From: DATFQI01 sp963831105
GTDB taxonomy: Bacteria; Actinomycetota; Thermoleophilia; Solirubrobacterales; Solirubrobacteraceae
DNA length: 64,000 bases
Assembly: GCA_963831105.1 (NCBI GenBank)
Contig: CAWHOS010000007.1
Span: forward strand, 434,001-498,000
Direction of reading: 5' to 3'
Shown here: piece by piece, positions 25,642 to 35,452 of the stretch
How positions within the stretch are numbered: the first letter of the stretch is position 1
Layout: each line of letters begins with the position of its first letter
Notes under the pieces: generated by a model
Seen by the model: the letters and a program-made list of their open reading frames with translations, nothing else
Databases searched by the model: none
Told to the model about the DNA's origin: nothing
Made by a program: the position numbers and the translations under genes

Positions 25642-26216
25642 GCGAGCTCGCGCGCGCCGCCGAGGCGATCGCGCGGCTGCCGCGCGACCGGCGCGTGCTC
25701 GTGGCGGTCGACGGCGTCGACGGCGCGGGCAAGACGACCTTCGCCGACCGGCTCGCCCCGTTGCTGGAGCGCCCGGTCGTGCGCGCCTGCGAGGACGACT
25801 TCCTCAACCCGGCGGCGATCCGTCACGCGCGCGGGCGCGAGTCGCCCGAGGGCTTCTTCCTGGATTCCTACGACCTCGACGCACTCACGCGGCTGCTGCT
25901 CGACCCGTTCGCCGCCGGCGGGCCGTTCCGGCGCCGGGCCTACGACGTGGTCAGCGACCGGGCCGTGCCCGGCGCCGACGAGCACGCGCCGCCGGACGCG
26001 CTGCTCCTGCTCGACGGCCTGTTCCTGCACCGCGACGAGCTGCGCGAGCGCTGGGACCTCTCGATCCTGCTCGACGTCCCGGAGGACGTGGCGGCGGCGC
26101 GCCTGCTCGAGCGTGAGGGCGAGCCGACGCGCGACCGCTACGTGCTCGGTCAGCAGCGCTACTTCGCCGCCTGTGACCCGCGCGCGCGGGCGTCGCTCGT
26201 GCTGGACTGGCCGTGA
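25638..26216 (+). CDS. Uridine kinase-like P-loop protein
   Basis: 192 residues of the uridine kinase/phosphoribulokinase-like NTPase group. Walker A is GVDGAGKTTFADRL (about residues 26-39); DDFLNP and the LLLLDGLFLHRDELRERWD segment correspond to the substrate-binding and Walker-B-like regions; DVPEDVAAARLLEREGEPT is the lid. It probably phosphorylates a nucleoside or small metabolite with ATP; many relatives are uncharacterised. GTG 25638 overlaps the antiporter stop. Confidence 0.75.
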   Translation: MSELARAAEAIARLPRDRRVLVAVDGVDGAGKTTFADRLAPLLERPVVRACEDDFLNPAAIRHARGRESPEGFFLDSYDLDALTRLLLDPFAAGGPFRRRAYDVVSDRAVPGADEHAPPDALLLLDGLFLHRDELRERWDLSILLDVPEDVAAARLLEREGEPTRDRYVLGQQRYFAACDPRARASLVLDWP

Positions 26217-26250
26217 TGACGCGGCGGGTGGTGGCGGGGAGCGCCGTGCG

Positions 26251-26709
26251 ATGGCGGCGCTGGCGGTGATCGTCGTGCTGGCGGCGCTGGCGAAGGACGG
26301 GGTGGAGCTCGTCTACGAGCAGAGCGGCAACGGCTGCCGCCACCTCACCGGCGCGAGCAACCGCGACCTCGAGGCCGCCCTGCTCCCGGTGCGGATCCTC
26401 GTCGTCTTCTGGGTGCTGGCCACCGGCATGCTGCTGGCGTTCGAGGGGGCCGCCGCGGACTGGCGGCCGGCTGCGCTCGGAGTGCCGTTGCTCGCCGCCG
26501 CCGAGATGGTCTCCATCGGCACCGACGCGCTCTCCGCGGCGTTCCCGCTGCTCGCGCTGTGGGTGATCTCCATCGCGGTGGCGGCCGTGCTCGTCACCCT
26601 GGCGCTGCGGCGGCGCTCGGCCTGGGCGTGGCTCGGCGTCGCGTGGCTCGCGGTGGTGACGGTCGCGCTCGTCGCGGTCAGCGGCGACGGGGCGATCCGC
26701 TCCTGCTGA
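26251..26709 (+). CDS. Small membrane protein of unknown function
   Basis: 152 residues with four to five predicted hydrophobic segments (AALAVIVVLAALAKDG, LPVRILVVFWVLATGMLLAF, LLALWVISIAVAAVLVTLAL, AWLGVAWLAVVTVALVAV). A GC-rich gggag lies upstream of ATG 26251. It follows the uridine kinase-like gene by 34 bases and overlaps the convergent GrpB gene by 32 bp. I recognise no family. Confidence 0.55.
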   Translation: MAALAVIVVLAALAKDGVELVYEQSGNGCRHLTGASNRDLEAALLPVRILVVFWVLATGMLLAFEGAAADWRPAALGVPLLAAAEMVSIGTDALSAAFPLLALWVISIAVAAVLVTLALRRRSAWAWLGVAWLAVVTVALVAVSGDGAIRSC

Positions 26710-27208
26710 GGATCTCGCGGATCAGCGGGCCCTTGGCGTCGGCGTAGTGGTTCATGTCCGGCCACTCGCGGGCCGCGAGCTCGCGCTTGAGCGCCTCGTA
26801 GGCGGCGCGGTCCTCGGCCGACGCGCGGAGGCGGTCGCGGAAGGCCAGGTGGCTCGCGATGTTCGGCGAGCCCGTGCGCCAGACGTGCACGTGGACGTCG
26901 AGTTGGGGCGTGCGGTACATGCGGTGCCCCTCCTCGCGCACGCGTAGGACGTAGCCCGCGCGCTCGAGGTCCACGCGGTCGAGCGAGCGCACCTCGACGA
27001 GGATGTCGACGATCGGCTTCGCCGCCAGCCCGGGCACCGAGGTCGAGCCGATGTGCTCGATCCGCAGCGCCCGGTCGCCGAGCGCCGCCGCGAGCCGCTC
27101 GCGCTCGGCCGCGAAGCGCCGCGGCCACGCCGGGTCGTACTCGGCGATCACGATCTCGCGCCGCTCGCGCCCCCCGATCAGGACCCGGTCCAGGTGGGCC
27201 TCGTCCAC
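26678..27208 (-). CDS. GrpB-family protein (nucleotidyltransferase-fold)
   Basis: 176 residues. The family signature RIEHIGSTSVPGLAAKPIVD (about residues 46-65) carries the GS motif and acidic residue of the nucleotidyltransferase fold, and YDPAWPRRFAAERERL precedes it. GrpB proteins are common but biochemically obscure; some are linked to CoA metabolism (dephospho-CoA kinase fusions). GTG 27208 is chosen because the 33 codons upstream are Cys/Arg-rich and unlike the family. Confidence 0.75.
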   Translation of the reverse strand: MDEAHLDRVLIGGRERREIVIAEYDPAWPRRFAAERERLAAALGDRALRIEHIGSTSVPGLAAKPIVDILVEVRSLDRVDLERAGYVLRVREEGHRMYRTPQLDVHVHVWRTGSPNIASHLAFRDRLRASAEDRAAYEALKRELAAREWPDMNHYADAKGPLIREILSRSGSPRRR

Positions 27209-27364
27209 GGTCCGCAGTCTGGAGCATTCGTGGCAGCCGCACCAAGCGGAACCCGGGTTCCCGTACGTGCATTCGCGGGTTCGCTCCGCAGACCTGGGGC
27301 TGTCCACACGCGAGAGTCCGGTGCGACCCCCTCTCTCTCCCTCTCTCCCCGGAGCCCCTCACAC

Positions 27365-28811
27365 ATGTCAACAACGCAACGCTGGACGCTTGCGGTGGTC
27401 TGCGCGGCCACCGCGATGCTGATGCTCGACATCGCCGTCGTGAACACGGCTCTGTCGCGCATCGCCGAGGACCTCGACACCGGCCTCAGCGGCCTGCAGT
27501 GGGTCGTCGACGCCTACACGCTCGCCCTCGCGAGCGTCGTGCTGACGGCCGGCTCGCTCGCCGATCGCCTCGGCCGTCGCCGCCTCTTCACGATCGGCCT
27601 CTCGATCTTCACGCTCGCCTCGGTTGCATGCGCCCTGGCGACCGACATCGTCTTCCTCAACTCCGCCCGCGCGGTCCAGGGCGTCGGCGCCGCGATCATG
27701 TTCGCGGTCTCGCTCGCGCTGCTCGCGCAGGCGTTCCCTTCCGCCAAGGAGCGCTCTGGCGCGCTCGCCGCCTACGGCGCCACGATCGGCGCCTCGTTCG
27801 CGGTCGGCCCGCTCGTCGGCGGCGTGCTCACCAGCGGCCTCGATTGGCAGTGGATCTTCCTGATCAACATCCCGATCGGCATCGCCTGCCTCGCGATCAC
27901 CCGCGGCTATGTCGCGGAGTCGCGCGACCCCTCCGCCCACGGCGTCGACTGGTTCGGCCAGATCACGCTGACCGCCGGCCTCGGCCTGCTCGTGCTCGCG
28001 CTCCTGCGCGGCAACGAGGACGGCTGGACCTCGACCCCGATCATCGCCGAGCTCGCCGGCGCCGCTGTCGCGCTGGTCGCGTTCGTGATCTCGCAGCTGC
28101 GCATCAAGGCGCCCGATGCTGCCGATGCGGTTCTTCCGCGACGGATCGTTCACGGGCGCGCAGATCACGGCGTTCGCGATCTCCTCAACGTTCTTCGCGA
28201 TCTTCCTCTACATCACGATCTACCTGCAGCAGATCCTCGGGCTATCGGCGATCGAAGCCGGCCTGGTCTACCTGCCCGGCACGCTCATCATGCTGGTCGT
28301 CTCCGGCGCGACCGCGCAGCTCGGCCAGAAGGTCCCGGCACGCACGATGATCGCCGGCGGCCTCGCCCTCGTGGCGGTCGGCATGGGCCTGTTCATGCTC
28401 GCCGGCACGGACTCCTCCTGGCCGATCCTGATGCCGGGCTTCATCGTCGCCTGCATCGGAACGGGGCTGTTCAACCCTGCCCTGACCAACGTCGCGCTGT
28501 CCTCGGTCCCGCAGGAGCAGAGCGGCGTCGCGGCGGGCGTCAACGACACCGCCCGGCAGGCCGGCATCGCCGTCGGCGTCGCCGCCCTCGGCGCGCTGAT
28601 CCCGGCCGAGCACGCGTTCGGCGGCAACCCCGCCGAGTACGTCAGCGGCATGCACGACGCGCTGCTCGTCGGCGGCCTCGTCGCCGCCGTCGGCGCCCTC
28701 GCCGGTTGGTTCCTGATCTCCAGCAAGTACGGCGCGGCCGCCGAGGCCCCCGTCGAGGAGACGGAGCCCGCGCCGCAGCCGACGTTGCGCCCCGCGCTGG
28801 ACGCCGCCTAA
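27365..28811 (+). CDS. DHA2-family 14-TM drug efflux MFS transporter, one frameshift
   Basis: Second EmrB/QacA-type pump in the window. Motif A is ADRLGRRRLFTIG; LDIAVVNTALSRIAEDL is the typical first helix and GASFAVGPLVGGVL the motif-C region. Reading is continuous from ATG 27365 to about 28112, where an extra c (gcgcccgatg) forces a +1 change; the second half continues MLPMRFFRDGSF to taa 28809-28811. ggag lies 10 bases before the ATG. The 40 bases upstream are a pyrimidine tract (ccccctctctctccctctct). Its taa interlocks with the TAG of the convergent LhgO gene. Confidence 0.8.
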
Positions 28812-30041
28812 GCGCCCAGCCGCTGTAGCCGGTCCGCCACGAGCTCCGCTATCGCCAGCGAAGCCGTGGCGGCCGGCGACGGCGCGTTGACGACGTGCAG
28901 CGCGTGCGCCGTCTCGGCGAACGCGAAGTCGTCGAGCAGCGCGCCGTCGCGGCCGACGGCCTGAGCCCGGACCCCCGCGGGTCCGGGCTCGACGTCGTCG
29001 AGGCCGATCTCCGGCACGTAGCGCGCGAGGTCGCGCACGACGAGCCGGCGGGAGGCCGCGTTGGCGATCTCGCGCGCGCCGGTCCGCCACCAGCGGCGCA
29101 CCAGCCGGCGGGTGCCGGGCCAGCGCAGCGTCGCGCCGAGGTCGGCGCGGCGGACCCGCGCGAGCCGGTACGCGTCGCGCGCGCCCGGCCAGCAGCGCGG
29201 TCGGGCCGAGCAGCACCTCGCCGCCGATCGTGCGCGAGAGGTGCACGCCGAGGAACGGCAGCGACGGGTCGGGCACGGGGTAGATCTGCCCGCGCACGAG
29301 GTGCGCGCGATCGGCGCGCAGCTTCAGGTACGCGCCGCGGAACGGGACGATGCGGACGTCGAGCGCGGGCGCCGGAGCTCGCGGCCAGCAGGTCCGACCA
29401 GGCCCCGCCGCAGGTGACCGCGCGCGGCCGCGTGCTCGGATTGCGACGATCCGGACCGCCGAGGTCGCAGTTCGACCCCGTCCTCGGCGGTCGACGACCG
29501 CTCGCACGTCGACGCCGGTGCGGATCTCGCCGCCGTGGGCCTCGACGTCGCGGGCGTAGGCCGCGGCGACGGCGGCGAAGTCCACGATCCCGGTCTGCGG
29601 GGAGTGCAGCGCCGCGAGGCCCGCGGCCTCGGGCTCGATCTCGCGCAGCTCCTCCGGCCCGACGCGGCGCAGGCCGCGGGACGCCGTTCTCGCGCGCGCG
29701 GCGCTCGAGCTCGTCCAGCCGCGGCAGGTCCGCGTCGCGGACCGCGACGACGACCTTCCCGCAGGCCTGCGCGGGGATCCCATGCGTCGGCGCAGTAGGC
29801 GTACAGCGCGTCGGCGCCCTCGCGGCACAGGCGCGCCTTCAGCGAGCCCGGGCGCGTAGTAGATGCCCTGGTGGATGACGCCGCTGTTGTGGGAGGTCTG
29901 GTGCGCGCCGAGCCGGTCCTCGCGCTCGAGCACGAGCACGCGGCGGCCGCGCAGCGCGAGCGCCCGCGCCGTCGGCCAGGCCCGACGATCGAGGTCCGCC
30001 CGCCGACGACCGCGCACGGTCCGTCCGGCCTCAACGCGCAT
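28808..30041 (-). pseudogene. FAD-dependent L-2-hydroxyglutarate oxidase-like protein (LhgO), heavily frameshifted
   Basis: DAO-type flavoprotein that in LhgO oxidises L-2-hydroxyglutarate to 2-oxoglutarate. Recognisable blocks in successive frames: PDGPCAVVGG, ARALALRGRRVLVLERED, QTSHNSGVIHQGIYYAPG, SLKARLCREGADALYAYC, PEELREIEPEAAGLAALHSP, YLKLRADRAHLVRGQIYPVP and, at the end, GVRAQAVGRDGALLDDF and HVVNAPSPAATASLAI. At least eight frame changes are needed in 1.2 kb; those I could resolve (for example ccGggctcgctgaag) are net +1. ATG 30041 overlaps the E1 gene stop (atga). The conserved residues between shifts argue against old decay. Confidence 0.75.
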
Positions 30042-32290
30042 CAGTCCAGCAGGTCCAGCGCGGCGCCGACGACCGACTCGGCGTCGATCTGGTGGTGCTC
30101 GTAGAGCTCGGCGATGTCGCCCGACTGGCCGAAGTTCTGCACGCCGAGGCAGGCGATCGGCGCCCCGGCCGCGCCCGCGAGGAAGGCCAGCGTGTGCGGG
30201 TGCCCGTCGACGAGCGTGACGATCGGGACGCGGCGGCCGAACAGCCGGTCGATCGTGGCCGGGTCGCCCTCGCCGAGGCCCGCGCGCGCCTGGAAGGAGC
30301 GGAACAGCAGGTCGGCGCTGGTCACGCAGACCACCTCCGCGTCGATGCCCGCCTCCTCGGCGAGCACGTCTGCGGCCTCGATCGCCTCGGGCACGAGCGC
30401 GCCCATGACGACGATCGAGACCCGCGCGTCCCCGGGGTCCCGCAGCTTGAAGCCGCCCGCGAGCACCTCCTCGCGCGTGCCCGTGTGCAGGGACTGGTCG
30501 ATCGGGCGCGTGGAGAGCCGGAAGTAGGCGCTCGACCCGTCATCGCGGCCGAGTTGACCCAGCGCGTGCAGCAGCGTCCACTCGAGGTCCTTGCCGAAGG
30601 CGGGCTCCCACGACACGCAGCCGGGCTGCTCGATCCCGATCGACGGGGTGATGACGGACTGGTGCGCGCCGCCCTCGGGCCCGAGCGTGACGCCGCTCGG
30701 CGTGCCGACGAGGATCGACTGCCCGCCCGCGTAGATGCCGAACGACCACGGCTCCAGCGCGCGCGAGACGAACGGGTCGTAGATCGTGCCGACCGGCAGC
30801 AGCGGCTGGCCGTCCCGGGACCAGGTGGCGCCCAGCTCGCCGAGCAGCCCGACGAGGTTGACCTCGGCGATCCCCAGCTCCATGTGGCGGCCGTGGTCGG
30901 ACTCGCGCCAGCGCACGAGCGTGTCCGTGTCGTCGGCGAACCAGTCGATCCGGTCGCCGGGCGCCCAGATGCCGGCCTTGTTGATCCAGCCGCCCAGGTT
31001 GGTCGAGGTGCCGACGTCGGGCGAGACGGTCACGACCCGCTCGGCCACCTCGGGCGCCTCGCGCACGAGGTCGACGAAGAAGCGCCCGAACGCCTGCTGG
31101 GTGGACTCCTCGCCCTTGTGCTCGCGCCCGAGGTCGTCCGGCACGGCGGGCGGATCGGCGACGAACTTCGGCTCCGGCCGGTCGAGCCGCCGGCCCGTCG
31201 CCGCGCACAGCGCCGCCTCGGCGGAGTCGGGCTCGAACGGCGCCCACGGGTCCTCCGGGTCGGTGCCGAGCGTGTCCGCGAGCTGCGCGTACTGCTCGGC
31301 GTTGAGCAGGGCGGAGTGGTTGGCCGGGTGGCCCTCCGTCGGCAGCATCCAGCCCTTGATCGTGTAGGCGAAGACGACCGTCGGGCGCCCGGGCTCGGCA
31401 TCCGCCTGGCGGTAGGCGTCGATCAGCGCGCCGAGGTCGTGGCCGCCGAGGTCGCGGAAGGTCGCGAGCAGGTCGTGGTCCTCGAGGCCGGAGACGTCGA
31501 CCTCGAGCCGCTCGCGCAGCTCGCCGGCGTCCGCGCGCAGCAGCCGCTGGTACTCCTCGTTGGGCATCGCGTCGATGCGCTCGCGCAACGGCTGGTGCGC
31601 GGCGAGCCGCGGCCCGTACTTGACCATCACGCAATGCCAGCCCGCGGCCTCGAACATCGCGGCCAGCCGGTCCGCGGCGATGTCCGGCACGACGCGGTCG
31701 AGCGACTGCCGGTTGAGGTCGACGACCCACATGACCTCGCCGAGCTGGCTCACCATCGGGTCGGCGATCGCCTCCCAGCAGGCGCCCTCGTCGAGCTCGG
31801 CGTCGCCGAGCAGCGCGATCTGGCGCCCACCGCGCGGCACCTCGAAGTGCCCGGCGACATAGCGGTGGGCGAGCGCGCCCCAGATCGGCGCCGTCGCGCC
31901 GATCCCGACGGAGCCCGTCGAGTAGTCGACCGGGTCGGGGTCCTTGATCCGGCTCGGGTAGGACTGCAGGCCGCCGTACTCGCGCAGCGTCGTGAGGTAC
32001 TTGCGATCGAGCTTGCCCAGCAGGTGGTTGATCGCGTGCAGGACGGGCGACGCGTGCGGCTTGACCGACACGCGGTCCGGCGCCTCGAGATGCGCGAACC
32101 ACAGCGCGGTCATCAGGCTCACCATCGAGGCGCTGGAGGTCTGGTGGCCGCCGACCTTCACGCCCGAGCGGTTCTCGCGCACGCGGTTGGCGTGGTGGAC
32201 CATCGAGGTCGCCAGCCACAGCACCCGCCGCTGGACGCGGTCGAGCGCCTGCAGGTCGAGGTCGGTCTCCTGCGTGGCGGCGGTGGCCAT
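30041..32290 (-). CDS. Homodimeric 2-oxoacid dehydrogenase E1 (AceE-like, transketolase fold)
   Basis: 749-residue thiamine diphosphate enzyme. The TPP region is GDAELDEGACWEAIADPM with the distal WVVDLNRQSLDRVVP; the transketolase-type middle and C-terminal domains follow (ELGIAEVNLVGLLGELGAT, TPSGVTLGPEGGAHQSV). It is about 140 residues shorter than classical AceE (near 890), so calling it pyruvate dehydrogenase is provisional; no E2 or E3 gene is close. TAGGCT (minus strand, 32297-32302) is 6 bases before ATG 32290, giving a leaderless start. The LhgO-like oxidase begins on its stop codon, so the two may act on linked oxoacids. Confidence 0.8.
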   Translation of the reverse strand: MATAATQETDLDLQALDRVQRRVLWLATSMVHHANRVRENRSGVKVGGHQTSSASMVSLMTALWFAHLEAPDRVSVKPHASPVLHAINHLLGKLDRKYLTTLREYGGLQSYPSRIKDPDPVDYSTGSVGIGATAPIWGALAHRYVAGHFEVPRGGRQIALLGDAELDEGACWEAIADPMVSQLGEVMWVVDLNRQSLDRVVPDIAADRLAAMFEAAGWHCVMVKYGPRLAAHQPLRERIDAMPNEEYQRLLRADAGELRERLEVDVSGLEDHDLLATFRDLGGHDLGALIDAYRQADAEPGRPTVVFAYTIKGWMLPTEGHPANHSALLNAEQYAQLADTLGTDPEDPWAPFEPDSAEAALCAATGRRLDRPEPKFVADPPAVPDDLGREHKGEESTQQAFGRFFVDLVREAPEVAERVVTVSPDVGTSTNLGGWINKAGIWAPGDRIDWFADDTDTLVRWRESDHGRHMELGIAEVNLVGLLGELGATWSRDGQPLLPVGTIYDPFVSRALEPWSFGIYAGGQSILVGTPSGVTLGPEGGAHQSVITPSIGIEQPGCVSWEPAFGKDLEWTLLHALGQLGRDDGSSAYFRLSTRPIDQSLHTGTREEVLAGGFKLRDPGDARVSIVVMGALVPEAIEAADVLAEEAGIDAEVVCVTSADLLFRSFQARAGLGEGDPATIDRLFGRRVPIVTLVDGHPHTLAFLAGAAGAPIACLGVQNFGQSGDIAELYEHHQIDAESVVGAALDLLD

Positions 32291-32299
32291 GCCCCCAGC

Positions 32300-32968
32300 C
32301 TACGCGCCGAGCGGGTCGTGCACGTCCAGCACGCGGCCCGGGCCGCCGTCGGCGAGCAGCTCGGCGTAGGGCTCCTCCGCGCGCCGCTCGGAGCCGAAGC
32401 CGAACACGCGCTCCGCGCCGAGGATCCGTGCGCCGATCGCGCGGGCGCGCAGCAGGTCGTGGTAGTCGTTGCGGTCCACCTCGCCGCGGTGCGCGCCGAG
32501 CACGTGCTGGAGCTCGGCCAGCCTTCGGTCGCCGAACGGGGAGAAGATCGTCGGGCGCGCGAGGTCGCGCCACAGCCCCCACGTCCACCACGTCACGCCC
32601 GCCGTGCGCGCGACCGCCGCGACCGTCTTGTGCGCGTGATGGGCGTCGTCGCGGTCGGGCGAGATCAGCAGGTCGACTCGCTCGTCGGCGATCAGCCGCT
32701 CGACCGTGGCGCCCAGCAGCTTGCGCGCGTTGAACGGGTCGTCGTCGGACGAGAGGCCCAGCGGAGGGTCGTGGATGACGAGCTCGAACCCGGCGCGGGA
32801 GCACGCCTCGGTGACCTCCGCCCGGCGCCGCTCGTGCTGGTCCGGGCGCCCGAGCGAGCACGCGAGGTTGATGATCCGGTGACCCGCGTCGCGCAGGCCG
32901 AGCAGGGTCGCGCCGGCCCCGAGCACCTCGTCGTCGGGATGTGGCGAGAGGTGCAGCACCGTCAGCAC
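32300..32968 (-). CDS. PIG-L family deacetylase
   Basis: 222-residue zinc-dependent N-deacetylase. The metal motif is SPHPDDEVLGAG at residues 8-19 (HPDDE), with the third ligand in SPDRDDAHHAHK. Actinobacterial relatives include MshB and Mca of mycothiol metabolism and sugar deacetylases; the sequence does not choose between them. GTG 32968 lies 8 bases after a TAGGGT box (minus strand, 32977-32982). It ends 9 bases before the E1 start. Confidence 0.8.
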   Translation of the reverse strand: MLTVLHLSPHPDDEVLGAGATLLGLRDAGHRIINLACSLGRPDQHERRRAEVTEACSRAGFELVIHDPPLGLSSDDDPFNARKLLGATVERLIADERVDLLISPDRDDAHHAHKTVAAVARTAGVTWWTWGLWRDLARPTIFSPFGDRRLAELQHVLGAHRGEVDRNDYHDLLRARAIGARILGAERVFGFGSERRAEEPYAELLADGGPGRVLDVHDPLGA

Positions 32969-32999
32969 GGCGCTGCACCCTACTCGCGCGGGCCGCGCG

Positions 33000-33980
33000 T
33001 CAGACGCGGGCCCCCCGCAATGCCGGCAGGACCTGCTCGCCGTAGACCTCGATCGCCCGCAGCGGGTCGGCGCCCGAGTTGTTCTGCAGCACGATCACCG
33101 TCGCGCCGAGCTGCTCGAGCTCGCGCAGGCGCTCGACGTGGTGCGCCGGGTCCGAGCCGATGATCGCGTTCTGCGCGAACTCCTCGTCGGACGTCTCCTG
33201 CTCGCCGTGCTCGTACATCTCCTGCGGCTTGTGCCAGTCGCGCTTGAAGTGGTCCTCGGGCTGGGCGCCCTTCCACCTGCGGGCCGCCTCGAACGCGGCC
33301 TCGTCGGTCTCCGCCCATGAGAACAGCGCCTGGAAGACGATCTCGCCCTCGCCGCCCGCGGCGCGCCAGGCCTCGATCACCTCGGGGGTGGACTCCGGGT
33401 CGGGCAGGGTCCACAGCCCGTCGCCGCGGCGCCCGGCGACCTCCGCGGCCTGCGGTCCGAACGCGGAGACCCAGATCGGCGGGCGGCGCTCGGGCAGCGT
33501 GTGCAGCTTGAGGTCCTTCGCCTTGTAGAAGCGGCCGTCGCCGTCGATCGTCTCGCCCTTCCAGAGCCGGTCGATCCAGTCCAGCGCCTCGTCCATGCGC
33601 GCGATCTGGTCGGCCGGACTCGGCCACTCGTCGCCGACCGGCACCTCGTTGAGCGCCTCGCCCGAGCCGATCCCGAGGAAGGCGCGGCCGGGGTTCATGC
33701 GCTCCAGCGTCGCCCACGCCTGGGCGATCAGCGCCGGGTGGTAGCGGGCGCCCGTCGGCGTGACGCCGGTGCCGAGCGGGATGCGCTCGGTGGCCTGGCC
33801 GGCCGCGCCGAGCCAGACCCACGTGTGGCCGGACTCGCCGGGCTCCCACCACGGCTGGAGGTGGTCGGAGGCGGAGATGCCGTCGAAGCCCGCGCGCTCG
33901 GCGGCGACGGCCTGGTCGAGCAGCGCCTCAGGCGGGAAGTGCTCGTGCGAGGCGCCGAAGAAGTATCGGGTCGTGGCCAT
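33000..33980 (-). CDS. LLM-class F420-dependent oxidoreductase (G6PDH-like subfamily)
   Basis: 326-residue luciferase-like TIM barrel. The N-terminus RYFFGASHEHFPPEALLDQA and the segments GISASDHLQPW, GTGVTPTGARYHPA and GIGSGEALNE correspond to the coenzyme F420 pocket of F420-dependent glucose-6-phosphate dehydrogenase relatives. It would transfer hydride between F420 and an unknown substrate. Its presence implies F420 synthesis elsewhere in the genome. Divergent from the aldehyde dehydrogenase gene, 77 bp apart. Confidence 0.82.
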   Translation of the reverse strand: MATTRYFFGASHEHFPPEALLDQAVAAERAGFDGISASDHLQPWWEPGESGHTWVWLGAAGQATERIPLGTGVTPTGARYHPALIAQAWATLERMNPGRAFLGIGSGEALNEVPVGDEWPSPADQIARMDEALDWIDRLWKGETIDGDGRFYKAKDLKLHTLPERRPPIWVSAFGPQAAEVAGRRGDGLWTLPDPESTPEVIEAWRAAGGEGEIVFQALFSWAETDEAAFEAARRWKGAQPEDHFKRDWHKPQEMYEHGEQETSDEEFAQNAIIGSDPAHHVERLRELEQLGATVIVLQNNSGADPLRAIEVYGEQVLPALRGARV

Positions 33981-34057
33981 GGACCGGGTGCTACCCGGAG
34001 CATCGCCGCCCGGACCGTTGTCCTGAGCGGAGCCTCGCTCGCTGCTAGCTTCCGGCC

Positions 34058-35425
34058 ATGAGCCTTTACGCCGTTGTCAATCCTGCCACCGGGGAGACCG
34101 TCAAGGAGTACCCGACCATCTCCGACGACGACCTGCGCGACGCGATCGGACACGCCGATCAGGCGATGCGCGACTGGAGCGCCCGGACGTCCGTCGAGGA
34201 CCGTGCGGCGCTGGTCCGCCGCGTCGGAGAGCTGCACGCCGAGCAGCGCGAGCGGCTCGCCGAGATCATCGTCCGCGAGATGGGCAAGCCGGTCGAGCAG
34301 GCGCTGGCCGAGCTCGACTTCACCGCGTCGATCTACGAGTACTACGCCGACAACGCGCCCAAGCTGCTGGCCGACGAGCCGATCGAGCTGCTCGAGGGCG
34401 AGGGCTCGGCGTACATCCGCCGCAGCCCCTACGGCGTCCTGCTCGGGATCATGCCGTGGAACTTCCCCTACTACCAGGTGGCGCGCTTCGCGGGCCCGAA
34501 CCTGGCGATCGGCAACACGATCCTGCTCAAGCACGCGCCCCAGTGCCCGGAGTCGGCTGAGGCGATGCAGGAGATCTACGACGAGGCCGGCTTCCCCGCG
34601 GGCGCGTACAACAACATCCGCGCGTCGAACGAGCAGATCGAGTGGGTGATCGGCGACCCGCGCGTGCGCGGCGTCTCGCTGACCGGCTCGGAGCGCGCCG
34701 GCGCGGCCGTGGCCGAGATCGCCGGGCGCAACCTCAAGAAGGTCGTGCTCGAGCTGGGCGGCTCCGACCCGTTCATCCTGCTCAGCACCGACGACCTCGA
34801 CGCGGCGGTCGAGAACGCCGTCGCGGCCCGCGTGGACAACACGGGCCAGTCCTGCAACGCGGCCAAGCGCTTCATCGTCGTCGACGACCTCTACGAGCCG
34901 TTCCTGGAGAAGTTCACCGCCGCGATCACCGCGGTCGAGCCGGGCGACCCGACCAAGGCCGAGACCGAGATCGGCCCGCTGTCGTCGTCCGGCGCGACCG
35001 AGCGGCTCGCCGAGCAGCTCGAGCGCGCACTCGAGCACGGCGCCAAGCTCGTCGCGGGCGGCGAGCACGAGGGCAACTTCTTCAAGACCACCGTGCTGAC
35101 CGACATCACGCCCGACAACCCCGCCCGCCACGAGGAGTTCTTCGGGCCGGTCGCGCAGGTCTACCGCGCCGGCGACGAGGAGGAGGCCGTCGCGCTGGCC
35201 AACGACACGCCCTACGGCCTCGGCTCGTACGTGATGACCACCGACGCCGACCAGGCGCAGCGGGTCGCGGAGAGGATCGAGGCGGGCATGGTGTTCGTCA
35301 ACCTCGTCGGCGCCGACGGTGCGGAGCTCCCGTTCGGCGGCGTGAAGAACTCCGGCTTCGGCCGCGAGCTCGGCCGCTACGGCATCGACGAGTTCGTCAA
35401 CAAGAAGCTGATCCGCATCGGCTGA
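34058..35425 (+). CDS. NAD(P)-dependent aldehyde dehydrogenase, succinate-semialdehyde type
   Basis: 455-residue ALDH of the GabD/Sad group. The catalytic Cys is in NTGQSCNAAKRF (about residue 268) and the Glu in KVVLELGGSDPF (about 234); MPWNFPYYQV is the substrate/cofactor loop. It oxidises an aldehyde, probably succinate semialdehyde, to the acid. TAGCTT (34046-34051) ends 6 bases before ATG 34058 and there is no Shine-Dalgarno, so the message is probably leaderless. Confidence 0.87.
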   Translation: MSLYAVVNPATGETVKEYPTISDDDLRDAIGHADQAMRDWSARTSVEDRAALVRRVGELHAEQRERLAEIIVREMGKPVEQALAELDFTASIYEYYADNAPKLLADEPIELLEGEGSAYIRRSPYGVLLGIMPWNFPYYQVARFAGPNLAIGNTILLKHAPQCPESAEAMQEIYDEAGFPAGAYNNIRASNEQIEWVIGDPRVRGVSLTGSERAGAAVAEIAGRNLKKVVLELGGSDPFILLSTDDLDAAVENAVAARVDNTGQSCNAAKRFIVVDDLYEPFLEKFTAAITAVEPGDPTKAETEIGPLSSSGATERLAEQLERALEHGAKLVAGGEHEGNFFKTTVLTDITPDNPARHEEFFGPVAQVYRAGDEEEAVALANDTPYGLGSYVMTTDADQAQRVAERIEAGMVFVNLVGADGAELPFGGVKNSGFGRELGRYGIDEFVNKKLIRIG

Positions 35426-35452
35426 GCCTGGATCCCCGATCATCGTGCACCG

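Noticed and set aside
27325..27360. Pyrimidine tract before the second efflux gene as a terminator T-run
   Set aside because: No stem precedes it on the plus strand, and it is 40 bases ahead of an ATG with ggag; it is more likely part of the leader.
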